Of a stretch of DNA of 10,625 nt, positions 1 through 6,808 are shown piece after piece. Positions within the stretch are counted from its first letter, which is position 1; every line of letters starts with the position of its first letter. The stretch is from Calditrichaceae bacterium (GTDB taxonomy: Bacteria > Calditrichota > Calditrichia > Calditrichales > Calditrichaceae). The notes under the pieces are model-generated. The model made no database searches. It was not told where the DNA came from and was given only the letters and a program-made list of their open reading frames with translations. The stretch covers positions 1 to 10,625 of the forward strand of contig JAUXGF010000043.1 in NCBI GenBank assembly GCA_030622395.1. The letters run 5' to 3'. The position numbers were made by a program, and so were the translations under genes.

Positions 1-792
1 GAATTTTTTGTCAAATTTATCTAAACCTTCCTCGGTCCCAATCCATAAGAAACCGGAGCTGTCTTCATAAATACATCTGATATAATCATTACTTAAACTG
101 TTTGGATTATCATCGTCGTGTATGTAATGAGTAAATTTACCTTTTTTAACATCAAACTTATTTAAACCGCCGCCAAAAGTTCCCAACCATATAATTCCCG
201 ATTCATCTTCAAAGATAGCCCAGACATCGTTATCGTTTAAGCTGTTAGTATTCAAGGAATCATGCATATAATTGGTAAACGTCTCTTTCTCTTTGTTAAA
301 GTTACTTAGCCCTCCCTTCAATGTTCCAATCCAAAGCGTTCCTGAACGATCTTCATAAATTGTCCATATATTATTACTCTGTAAACTATTCGGATTATCC
401 GGATCGTGTAAGTAGTGTTTAAATTGTTCGGTATTTTTATCAAATTTATTAAGCCCGCCGCTGAAAGTTCCAATCCAGATATTTCCCTCTTTATCCTCAT
501 AACATTTATTTATATAATTATCAGAAAGCGAAGTTGAATCTAATTTGTTATGTTTATAAATATTAAAGTTGTATCCGTTATATTTATTTAATCCATCCTG
601 AGTGCCGAACCACATAAACCCTTCACTATCCTGAATAATGGAATAAACCGTACTTTGAGAAAGTCCTTCTTTTAAAGAAAGCCTTTCAAAATTCAGATTA
701 GAATTTTGCGCATATATTGCTGACAGCAAACTAAAAATTAAAACAAAAGCTGCCGTTATAATTTTTTTATATTGATTTTTTAAGTTAAACAT
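1..792 (-). CDS. Two-component propeller sensor, N-terminal part (runs off window)
   Basis: The reverse strand is open without a stop from the ATG at 790-792 to base 1, giving the first 264 residues. Residues 1-28 are a signal peptide (basic start, hydrophobic core, cleavage likely after IYA before QNS). Five propeller-blade motifs follow, of type (L/I/M)W(I/F/L)GT...GL.(K/N)(F/Y), with their Trp near residues 61, 106, 154, 202 and 250. This is the Reg_prop repeat of periplasmic sensor propellers. The order and wording match the start of the complete neighbour at 923-5005 (both have GLSQ.TV and GFMWFGTQDGLNKY), so the two are paralogues. The start at 792 has AGGG eight bases upstream. An in-frame ATG at 819 is possible but lacks a ribosome binding site. 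The Y_Y_Y, membrane and output domains would lie outside the window. By family it should bind an extracellular ligand such as a glycan; the ligand cannot be read here. Confidence 0.88.
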   Translation of the reverse strand, partial: MFNLKNQYKKIITAAFVLIFSLLSAIYAQNSNLNFERLSLKEGLSQSTVYSIIQDSEGFMWFGTQDGLNKYNGYNFNIYKHNKLDSTSLSDNYINKCYEDKEGNIWIGTFSGGLNKFDKNTEQFKHYLHDPDNPNSLQSNNIWTIYEDRSGTLWIGTLKGGLSNFNKEKETFTNYMHDSLNTNSLNDNDVWAIFEDESGIIWLGTFGGGLNKFDVKKGKFTHYIHDDDNPNSLSNDYIRCIYEDSSGFLWIGTEEGLDKFDKKF

Positions 793-870
793 ACTAAAAA
801 CCCTGATAATCCTTCTCATTGATTATTTTATTTATGTAGGCGCTTGCTGATTATTTTTTCTGCCGTCCCT

Positions 871-894
871 ACTATGGAGAGCCCGCCGCATAGT
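871..894. other. Inverted repeat between the two sensor genes
   Basis: The 130-bp gap between the two sensor genes contains ACTATG and CATAGT as perfect 6-base arms around a 12-base GC-rich loop. It lies about 30 bp past the stop codon of the upstream sensor gene. No T-run follows on the minus strand, so a strong intrinsic terminator is unlikely and read-through into the second sensor gene is plausible. It could equally be a weak processing or regulatory hairpin. Confidence 0.3.
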
Positions 895-922
895 CTTATT
901 TCGCTCTTATACGGTATAGTGT

Positions 923-3900
923 TTATATATCCGCAACTCTGACTTTTTTTGTTTTATCTTTGGTATTCTTCTTCTTTACCGGCAAGGATATTTCAAATTT
1001 ACAAAATTTCCCCTTACTAAAACTCATTTTAATTTGTCCGTTGTTTTTTCCCAGTTTTTGCTTAATAATATCCATGCCTACTCCTCTGCCGGCTGCCAGT
1101 TCCGCTTTCTCTGATGTTGAAATCCCTTGAGTAAAAATAATATCCGCTGTCTGTTTGTCATCCCACCGGTCAATTTCCGCATTATCCCATTTCCCAAACT
1201 CTTTTGCCTTTTTACGTAATTTTTCAATCTGTAAACCACGACCGTCATCCCGAAATGTGAATCCAAATTTATTATTTTTTATAAATGACGATATCTCTAT
1301 AGTGCCATAGGGCTCTTTATTAAGTTTAATTCGTTCATCGGCGCTTTCAATACCATGAAAAACGGAGTTGCGCGCTAATTGGATTAATATTTCCTTTGAT
1401 AATAATCTATAGTGATAAGGCACGACTCCGGCGTCAAATTTATTATGTATAAATTTTATCTCTTTACCCATATCTTTAGCTAAATTTTCTATTAAATTTT
1501 GGATGGATTGAATAAACAATTTATTCTCATAACTGCGTTTAGGACGAAATTGTGTATGAATATTGCTTATCCGCTCAATCAAGTCGTTAAGCTCATCCAG
1601 GGTCTTTTGCATCTCATTTAGCTGTAATACTAACGGCACAAAATCAGAGCCTTCTATCTTTGTCTTTTCTTTAATTTTGGCAATTTCATCTTCAAAGTCA
1701 TGTGTTTTCTTAACAAAGAATTTTAAATCTAATAAACTGGCGTTGCTTTTTATCAAATGCATCGAACGATAAATATTTTCAAGGCTTGTTATGTAATCAG
1801 TTTCTGTTTTATCCTGCTTTAATAGATCCTCAATGTAATTTAATTCTTTACGCCCGCCTTCCATAAACTCCCGTAAAAGTTCCGGCTCAACATGAAGAAT
1901 ATTAACCAGCCATTCAATCTGCCGTTTGGTATGCGCTTCGGATTCCTTTAATTGTTTTGCTAAATGTATTTGGTCTGTTATATCTGTTACAGTGACTATT
2001 AAGCCTGTTGTTTTATTTTTATAATTAGTAATACGTTTAAATTTAAATGAAAGATGTTTTGAAGCAACCCATCTGTCGTCACTATTTTTGAAATTAAGTT
2101 CTATCTTGTTTAAAGGGTTAAGCTCCTTAAGCGTTTCCTCGTCAATATCATCATTAAACATTAATTCCAAATATTCTTCTATGCTTGATATAGTTTTTGC
2201 CGGAATATTATGTTTTAACATCTTAATAAAGTTCTTATACCCCAGGTCTTTGTCTTCTAATAGTATTATAAGAGAGCTGGAATATTGCGATCCTATCTCA
2301 AAAACCGAATTTAGCAGGAAAAAGCCCTCTTCAACATTTTGTAGAATATTATCGGTTTCTTTTTTAGCTTCGCTAAGTTCACTATTTCGTTTTTTTAATT
2401 CTTTAGTTCTTTCATTTAATTCTTTAGTTCTTTCATTGACCTGAACTCGAAGCATTTCTCGTTGGGCGGTAATGCTTCTGATTCTTAGTTTGTAAATTGT
2501 GTAAGCTAAAATCATTATCAAGAGAGCCGCTAAAGTTCTAAACCACCATGTTTTCCAGAATGGGGGAAGGATGTTAATTTTAATACTTGCGCCTTGTTCG
2601 TTCCAAACGCCATCATCATTGGAGGCTTTTACCCTAAATATATATTCGCCATGGGGCAAGTTTGTATAAGTCGCCCTGCGGTGCAAATAATCTGTTTCCA
2701 TCCAATCTTTATCTAAACCTTCTAATTTATAGGCAAATTTATTTTTTTCAGATTGCCTGTAATTTAAAGCCGAAAATTCAAATGCAAAAATGTAATCCGT
2801 ATAATCTAAAGTGATTTCTTTTGTAAAACCTATATGTTGTTGTAGTTGAAATTTGTCTGATTTGATGCCTGTTTTAGCTACTTCCACAGGTTTATTAAAC
2901 AACAAAAAATCAGTGATAACCACAGGTGGAATATATGTGTTATCCTTTACGCTGTCAGGATAAAATTCATTAAAACCGTTTATTCCGCCAAAGTACATTC
3001 TGCCTGTTCGATCTTTGTAATATGCCCCGCTATTAAATTCATTACTCTGCAGTCCGTCTTTCTTATTGTAATTAGTAAACATTTTAGTTTTAGGATTAAA
3101 TTTGCTGATCCCATTATTAGTACTTAACCACAAGCACCCTTTATCATCTTCTAAAATTCCAGATACAACATCATTGGGCAAACCGTCTTTTTTTCTGTAA
3201 TAACTGAAGGTTTCTGCTTTTCTGTCAAATTTATTTAATCCACCGCGAGTCCCACTCCAAAGGTTGCCCTTGGAATCTTCAAAAATCGAAAAAACAAAGT
3301 TGTTACTGATGCTCTGGGGGTTATCGGCCTGGTGCCGGTAACGGGTGAATATCTCTGCCTTTCGATCGAATTTATTGAGACCTCCACCGTTAGTCCCAAT
3401 CCACAGATTATTTCCTGCATCTTCAAAAATCGAAAAAACAGCGTTGTGACTAAGGCTCTGGGGGTTATCGGCCTGGTGCTGGTAACGGGTGAAGGTTTCT
3501 GTCTTTCGGTCGAATTTATTGAGACCTCCACCGTAAGTACCAATCCACAGGTTGCTCCCGGTATCTTCAAAAATCGAAAAGACAAAGTTGTTACTAAGGC
3601 TCTGGGGATTATTTGCCTGGTGCTGGTAACAGGTGAAGATATCTGCCTTTCGATCGAATTTATTTAATCCATCCTCGGTCCCAACCCAAAGGCTGCCCTC
3701 GGAATCCTCAATAATCGACCAGACAACGTTATTACTGAGGCTTTGGGGGTTATCGGCCTGATGCTGGTAACGGGTGAAGGTTTCTGTCTTTCGGTCGAAT
3801 TTATTGAGACCTCCACCGTTAGTCCCAATCCACAGGCTGCCCTCGGAATCCTCAATAATCGACCAGACAACGTTATTACTGAGGCTCTGGGGGTTATCGA

Positions 3901-5005
3901 CCTGATGCTGGTAACGGGGAAAAATATCCGCCATTCGATCGAATTTATTGATCCCACTACCGTAAGTCCCAATCCACAGGTTGCCACCGGCATCCTTAAT
4001 AATCGACTGGACAAAGTTGCTACTGAGGCTCTGGGGGTTATCGGTCTGGTGCTGGGAATGAGAGAAGGTTTCCGTCTTTCGATCGAATTTATTGAGACCC
4101 CCACCGTAAGTCCCAATCCATAGGTTATCTCCAGTATCCTCAACAATCGAACAGACACGATTATGACTGAGGCTTTTAGGGTTATTGGCTTGGTGCTGAT
4201 AACGAATGAAGGTTTCTGTCTTTCGATCGAATTTATTTAATCCACCGCGAGTTCCAATCCACAGGCTGCCCCCGGTATCTTCAAAAATCGACTGGACAAA
4301 ATTGCTACTGAGGCTCTGGGGGTTATCGGCCTGATGTTGGTAACGGGTGAAAATCTCTGCCTTACGGTCGAATTTACTGAGACCACCGCCGAGAGTCCCA
4401 ATCCACAGACTGCCCCCGGTATCTTCAAAAATCGAATAGACAGAGTTATGACTGAGGCCCTGGGGGTTATCGGGCTGATGCATGTAACGCGTGAAGGTTT
4501 CCGTCCTTCGATCGAATCTATTGAGACCGCCGCCGTGAGTCCCAATCCACAGACTGCCCCTGGAGTCTTCAAAAACCGACCAAACAAAGTTGTTACTGAG
4601 GCTCTGGGGGTTATCGGCCTGGTGCTGATAACTGGTGAAGGTTTCCGTCTTTGGATCGAATTTATTGAGCCCGCCACTGCAGGTCCCAATCCACAGGTTG
4701 CCCCTAGCATCTTCTTGAATCGACCAGATGAAATTATTGCTTAAACTGGCGTTGTTTTCCGGATCATAGTGATAGACAGTAAATTTGTATCCATCATACT
4801 TATTCAAGCCGTCTTGTGTACCAAACCACATAAAACCCTGTCTATCCTGCAGTATACAATTTACTGTCACTTGTGACAGACCCTGCTCAAGCGAAATATG
4901 CTCAAATCTTATATTATGATCTTGTCCATAAAGGCTAACTGATACGCTTAAAATGTATAGAATTGTCAGGCAGATGAACTTATTGATTTTAATATCTGTA
5001 CTCAT
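923..5005 (-). CDS. Periplasmic double-propeller sensor kinase with HPt and CheA-type ATPase
   Basis: This is a 1360-residue membrane sensor. Domains in order: signal peptide 1-27 (cleavage near LYG before QDH); 14 propeller-blade motifs from about 35 to 685, enough for two seven-bladed propellers; Y_Y_Y domain about 725-812; membrane helix about 820-838; coiled coil about 845-890; PAS-like region about 885-1012; HPt-like domain about 1034-1150 with candidate phospho-acceptor H1083 in the HLIKS motif; CheA P4-type ATPase about 1160-1343. The ATPase shows its N box (LARNSVFHGIE, N1213), DDGRG at 1253-1257 and GRGVG at 1306-1310. The protein ends just after the ATPase, so there is no CheW-like P5 domain, receiver or DNA-binding domain. 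Signal must leave through a separate response regulator, which is not in the window. Classical Bacteroides hybrid sensors instead carry HisKA, HATPase, REC and AraC-type HTH. The start is supported by AAAAGGA seven bases upstream. The downstream paralogue is on the same strand. Confidence 0.93.
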   Translation of the reverse strand: MSTDIKINKFICLTILYILSVSVSLYGQDHNIRFEHISLEQGLSQVTVNCILQDRQGFMWFGTQDGLNKYDGYKFTVYHYDPENNASLSNNFIWSIQEDARGNLWIGTCSGGLNKFDPKTETFTSYQHQADNPQSLSNNFVWSVFEDSRGSLWIGTHGGGLNRFDRRTETFTRYMHQPDNPQGLSHNSVYSIFEDTGGSLWIGTLGGGLSKFDRKAEIFTRYQHQADNPQSLSSNFVQSIFEDTGGSLWIGTRGGLNKFDRKTETFIRYQHQANNPKSLSHNRVCSIVEDTGDNLWIGTYGGGLNKFDRKTETFSHSQHQTDNPQSLSSNFVQSIIKDAGGNLWIGTYGSGINKFDRMADIFPRYQHQVDNPQSLSNNVVWSIIEDSEGSLWIGTNGGGLNKFDRKTETFTRYQHQADNPQSLSNNVVWSIIEDSEGSLWVGTEDGLNKFDRKADIFTCYQHQANNPQSLSNNFVFSIFEDTGSNLWIGTYGGGLNKFDRKTETFTRYQHQADNPQSLSHNAVFSIFEDAGNNLWIGTNGGGLNKFDRKAEIFTRYRHQADNPQSISNNFVFSIFEDSKGNLWSGTRGGLNKFDRKAETFSYYRKKDGLPNDVVSGILEDDKGCLWLSTNNGISKFNPKTKMFTNYNKKDGLQSNEFNSGAYYKDRTGRMYFGGINGFNEFYPDSVKDNTYIPPVVITDFLLFNKPVEVAKTGIKSDKFQLQQHIGFTKEITLDYTDYIFAFEFSALNYRQSEKNKFAYKLEGLDKDWMETDYLHRRATYTNLPHGEYIFRVKASNDDGVWNEQGASIKINILPPFWKTWWFRTLAALLIMILAYTIYKLRIRSITAQREMLRVQVNERTKELNERTKELKKRNSELSEAKKETDNILQNVEEGFFLLNSVFEIGSQYSSSLIILLEDKDLGYKNFIKMLKHNIPAKTISSIEEYLELMFNDDIDEETLKELNPLNKIELNFKNSDDRWVASKHLSFKFKRITNYKNKTTGLIVTVTDITDQIHLAKQLKESEAHTKRQIEWLVNILHVEPELLREFMEGGRKELNYIEDLLKQDKTETDYITSLENIYRSMHLIKSNASLLDLKFFVKKTHDFEDEIAKIKEKTKIEGSDFVPLVLQLNEMQKTLDELNDLIERISNIHTQFRPKRSYENKLFIQSIQNLIENLAKDMGKEIKFIHNKFDAGVVPYHYRLLSKEILIQLARNSVFHGIESADERIKLNKEPYGTIEISSFIKNNKFGFTFRDDGRGLQIEKLRKKAKEFGKWDNAEIDRWDDKQTADIIFTQGISTSEKAELAAGRGVGMDIIKQKLGKNNGQIKMSFSKGKFCKFEISLPVKKKNTKDKTKKVRVADI
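3190..4740 (-). repeat. Array of near-identical 144-bp blade repeats inside the sensor gene
   Basis: Between residues about 90 and 605 of the sensor, blades recur every 48 codons (47 where one Gly of the GGGL segment is missing). Blade Trp positions are 105, 153, 201, 249, 296, 344, 392, 440, 487, 535 and 583. The DNA is also nearly identical: 3691-3742 and 3835-3886 are the same over 52 bases at an offset of exactly 144. The array is visibly richer in G+C than the kinase half of the gene. This suggests recent duplication or gene conversion of blades, and copy number may vary between strains. Confidence 0.9.
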
Positions 5006-5012
5006 TCGGTAA

Positions 5013-5019
5013 TCCTTTT
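5013..5019 (-). promoter_or_regulatory. Ribosome binding site of the complete sensor gene
   Basis: AAAAGGA lies seven bases before the ATG at 5003-5005 and fixes the start. A similar stretch, AATGAGAAGGATTA, occurs before the paralogue at about 808-821. There it sits too far from the chosen ATG to serve as its site, which suggests the two genes were duplicated together with some upstream DNA. Confidence 0.7.
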
Positions 5020-5123
5020 CATTCTCTAATATCCAGCTTAATTAGCGCTTATAAATTAAATTCCAAACAGTCAGGATATAAGACAAATCCTATAATCAAT
5101 GACATTAATTTCCAATTAATTTT

Positions 5124-5157
5124 TTATCATTATCATTTATAAAATGATTATTGATAA
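5124..5157. promoter_or_regulatory. AT-rich dyad upstream of the sensor gene (possible operator)
   Basis: ATCATTT and AAATGAT flank a 3-base centre at 5132-5148. TTATCA (5124-5129) and TGATAA (5152-5157) extend the symmetry outward with one base of slippage. It lies 120-150 bp upstream of the sensor start. The left arm contains ATCATTATC, which equals one half of the classical Fur box, but the other half of that box is poor. Chance symmetry in AT-rich DNA is a real alternative. Confidence 0.35.
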
Positions 5158-5337
5158 TACTTTAATTGGTATTCGTCAATATTTGTATTTTCTTGATTGA
5201 TTTTATTAATAAGAAGCGGAGTCGCTATTTTTATATTTTCGTTAGATTCAATTAGTTTTATTAAAGAATGTAGTATCCAAAGGAGGGATTGGTTGAGTCT
5301 TTGGTTTAAGATATGTAACATTAACCACCCCTAAATT

Positions 5338-5381
5338 CCATCCTTAGTAAGGATGGGACTTAAGAGAAACTAGCCAGTCCC
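5338..5381. repeat. Palindromic element with overlapping hairpins
   Basis: CCATCCTTAGTAAGGATGG (5338-5356) is a perfect 8-bp stem with a 3-base loop. Its right arm overlaps GGGACT (5355-5360), which can pair with AGTCCC (5376-5381), so two stems compete. From memory, stems of the form CCTTAGTAAGG are common in dispersed intergenic repeats of several bacterial groups. No copy elsewhere in this window was seen, so calling it a mobile repeat is inference. Confidence 0.5.
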
Positions 5382-5460
5382 TTCTTATAAGTTGAATTCG
5401 TGAAAAATTGTTAAGAATATTTTTAACCGATCCTGCAATCCCTTTTGTATTATGGCATAG

Positions 5461-5553
5461 CGAGGGAAAAGTAGCCCCGCCCCGAATAATCGGGATCACC
5501 TCGTGAAAGGGGTCGCTGCGCGAGAAGCGGCGCCCTGAGCTTAGCCGAAGGGC
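5461..5553. repeat. GC-rich structured REP-like element
   Basis: This GC-rich island interrupts AT-rich flanks. It contains CCCGA/TCGGG around ATAA (5481-5494), CGAGG (5461-5465) pairing with CCTCG (5499-5503), and a terminal imperfect hairpin at 5532-5553 that starts GCCCTGAGC and ends CCGAAGGGC. The last resembles the widespread CCCTGAGC...CGAAGGG REP-like palindrome, here with TTAGC in the middle. The composition contrast suggests an inserted non-coding element rather than local regulatory DNA. Confidence 0.5.
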
Positions 5554-5581
5554 AGGAATTGGGAATTAGGAATTTGAAATT
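5554..5581. repeat. Heptanucleotide tandem repeat
   Basis: Four 7-base units in a row: AGGAATT, GGGAATT, AGGAATT and the degenerate TGAAATT. The array directly abuts the REP-like hairpin that ends at 5553. It lies about 120 bp past the stop codon of the LiaF-like gene, so it is not expected to affect translation. Confidence 0.6.
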
Positions 5582-5703
5582 GGGGCGTTTAACTCTGATA
5601 CGAGGAAATAATTCCAACTATGATTCACCAACGTTAAACCGAATAATTCTTTATCCCCGAGTTCCGGACGAAATATTTGTAGGAACGGAGAAATGGGTCC
5701 ATT

Positions 5704-6414
5704 TTAGTTCTTTACTTCAATTCCCGCCATAATTGCCGTACCTTTAATGATTAAACGTTTTCCGGATTGCCATGGAGCGGGTTTATCTTTATCTACATAA
5801 GTTACAGTAGTTTTATTCTCCATGCCTGCGAGGATGGGCGTCCCCTGCATGTTAACCTGCCATTCCTGTGGCACCCTGATATCAATTCCTCCCCAAAAAG
5901 CAAATGTTTCAATAGTAATAACATCATCTTCAAAAGATGTATCACGTAAATCAATTGTGCCGCCGCCCATAATTGCCGTTATTCTTCCGCCTTTTAATTT
6001 ATTAGATGTAAACTTGTTGTCTCCACCACCCAGGAAGAAAAACAGATTAATAAAGTTTATGTCTGAAGCCTCTTCTTTCGTTACCCATATATGATGTCTG
6101 AGAATATTAATTCCGATTAATATGAGAATGATCGGCCAGACATTCCTCCAATGAAAATAATAAATATCAAGATTGTTAATAAGAAATAGGAACCCGATAA
6201 TAATTATAATTAACCCGCCATAAAATTGACGCGTTTCCTTTGGCTGAATAATTTGCCCAATACCGATTAAAATGAGAATCATAGGCCACCAGTCCCATAC
6301 ATAAAAACCAAGATAGACTCCAAGATTCTCAAGTAAAATAAGTATACCGGCTGCAATAATACACAACCCGATAATTGCTTTTGTATCCAGAATATTTCTG
6401 ATTTTGTGATCCAT
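5704..6414 (-). CDS. LiaF-like membrane protein (LiaI/LiaF-type helices plus LiaF C-terminal domain)
   Basis: This is a 236-residue membrane protein. Four hydrophobic helices lie near residues 12-29, 43-56, 65-82 and 92-106. They form two similar hairpins: WPMILILIGIGQ and WPIILILIGINI are clearly duplicated, as in the DUF5668/LiaI-LiaF helix region. A soluble C-terminal part (about 125-234) has the glycine-rich beta pattern of the LiaF/YvqF 'cell wall-active antibiotics response' family: AIMGGGTIDLRD at 147-158, then FWGGIDIRVPQEW at 173-185. In Firmicutes, LiaF restrains the LiaSR envelope-stress kinase. Outside them the domain is found in uncharacterised envelope proteins, so the exact role here is unknown. 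The start is fixed by AAGGAG six bases upstream (6421-6426). No kinase or regulator partner is adjacent. The gene is divergent from the ABC operon and may share stress control with it. Confidence 0.87.
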   Translation of the reverse strand: MDHKIRNILDTKAIIGLCIIAAGILILLENLGVYLGFYVWDWWPMILILIGIGQIIQPKETRQFYGGLIIIIIGFLFLINNLDIYYFHWRNVWPIILILIGINILRHHIWVTKEEASDINFINLFFFLGGGDNKFTSNKLKGGRITAIMGGGTIDLRDTSFEDDVITIETFAFWGGIDIRVPQEWQVNMQGTPILAGMENKTTVTYVDKDKPAPWQSGKRLIIKGTAIMAGIEVKN

Positions 6415-6467
6415 TTTTTTCTCCTTCTGAAAAATGAATAATTTATCTTATTTAATTATCTTTTGTA

Positions 6468-6496
6468 ATTATACAGAAGTTAGATAAAAAAGTTAA
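6468..6496 (-). promoter_or_regulatory. Candidate promoter of the LiaF-like gene
   Basis: On the minus strand TTAACT (6491-6496) is followed after 17 bases by a perfect TATAAT (6468-6473). Transcription would begin near 6461, giving a leader of roughly 45 bases before the start codon. The -35 box matches consensus at four of six positions. Confidence 0.5.
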
Positions 6497-6501
6497 ATGA
6501 T

Positions 6502-6529
6502 TTTCGGTAAATGAATCTAACGTTTCGGT
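6502..6529. promoter_or_regulatory. Direct repeats upstream of the LiaF-like promoter
   Basis: TTTCGGT occurs at 6502-6508 and again at 6523-6529, exactly 21 bp apart, with similar flanks (AACG lies near both). On the minus strand the copies read ACCGAAA and sit just upstream of the proposed -35 box, near -41 to -47 and -62 to -68. Two-turn spacing on one face of the helix is typical of tandem activator sites for response regulators. The protein that would bind is unknown. Confidence 0.4.
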
Positions 6530-6656
6530 GAATAACGAAAATTATAATTTTTAAGCTAATGCCTTTGCTGAATTAACGGCTACAATATACCGTAAGCAAA
6601 ACTATTAAATCGGACTTCTCGATAAGTTTAAAGGGTAATTTATTTTTTAAAGGAAT

Positions 6657-6689
6657 ATGATGCAAAAATTATCATTTATCAACAAATAA
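6657..6689 (+). other. Possible short leader peptide
   Basis: A 10-codon frame (MMQKLSFINK, then TAA) begins just after AAAGGA (6649-6654), with the second ATG at 6660 five bases from that site. It ends 12 bases before the hairpin at 6702. Frames this short arise by chance, and no promoter upstream was convincing, so it is recorded only because of the structured DNA that follows. Confidence 0.15.
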
Positions 6690-6701
6690 TATAAAAAGTT
6701 A

Positions 6702-6743
6702 CGTTATATCCTATTCACTGGTGGGATATAACGAGTATCCACC
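6702..6743 (+). promoter_or_regulatory. Pair of mutually exclusive hairpins upstream of the ABC operon
   Basis: CGTTATATCC (6702-6711) and GGATATAACG (6724-6733) are perfect 10-base arms, and wobble pairs could lengthen the stem to 14 bp. The right arm also belongs to a second stem: GGTGGGATA (6720-6728) with TATCCACC (6736-6743), one G bulged. The two folds exclude each other. They lie about 40 bp before the -35 box of the operon promoter, so they could be a protein site in DNA, a relic, or an RNA switch if transcription starts further upstream. No T-run follows. Confidence 0.45.
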
Positions 6744-6779
6744 AAAGGCTTAGGTCTTACAGTTATTTTAATTATTTTC

Positions 6780-6808
6780 TTGACAAACAGTTTTAATATT
6801 TATATACT
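6780..6808 (+). promoter_or_regulatory. Sigma-70 type promoter of the ABC operon
   Basis: TTGACA (6780-6785) matches the -35 consensus perfectly. A 17-base spacer leads to TATACT (6803-6808), five of six for -10. Transcription would start near 6815, leaving a leader of about 115 bases before the ABC ATPase start at 6931. Confidence 0.75.

Larger units (their letters stand above)
5006..5703. other. Gene-free region between the LiaF-like gene and the sensor gene
   Basis: About 700 bp hold no credible coding frame. The part nearest the sensor gene (5006-5280) is very AT-rich and must carry its promoter, but I could not choose a convincing -35/-10 pair. The middle and left-hand-gene-distal parts hold the repeat-like elements listed separately (5338-5381, 5461-5553, 5554-5581). 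GTTCC at 5661-5665 and GGAAC at 5682-5686 form a weak inverted repeat just past the LiaF-like stop, without a T-run. Confidence 0.7.

Noticed and set aside
793..819. Start of the left-hand sensor at the in-frame ATG 819
   Set aside because: It has no ribosome site, and starting at 792 already gives a normal signal peptide with AGGG at eight bases. It cannot be fully excluded.
1563..2444. Plus-strand open frames opposite the kinase half of the sensor gene
   Set aside because: They are antisense to well-conserved HPt, PAS-like and coiled-coil coding sequence, serine/leucine/phenylalanine rich, and without ribosome sites.
3235..4744. Several open frames of 111-164 codons on both strands across the sensor's blade array
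   Set aside because: The array repeats with a period divisible by three, so any frame lacking a stop in one unit stays open across the others. Their proteins are low-complexity echoes of the blade DNA, and the propeller frame explains the region fully.
5214..5236. AGCG/CGCT stem followed by Ts as a terminator
   Set aside because: The stem is only 4 bp and there is no gene ending nearby on the plus strand.
5767..6094. Plus-strand open frames opposite the LiaF-like gene
   Set aside because: They lie antisense to the conserved glycine-rich C-terminal domain and show no ribosome site or recognisable protein features.
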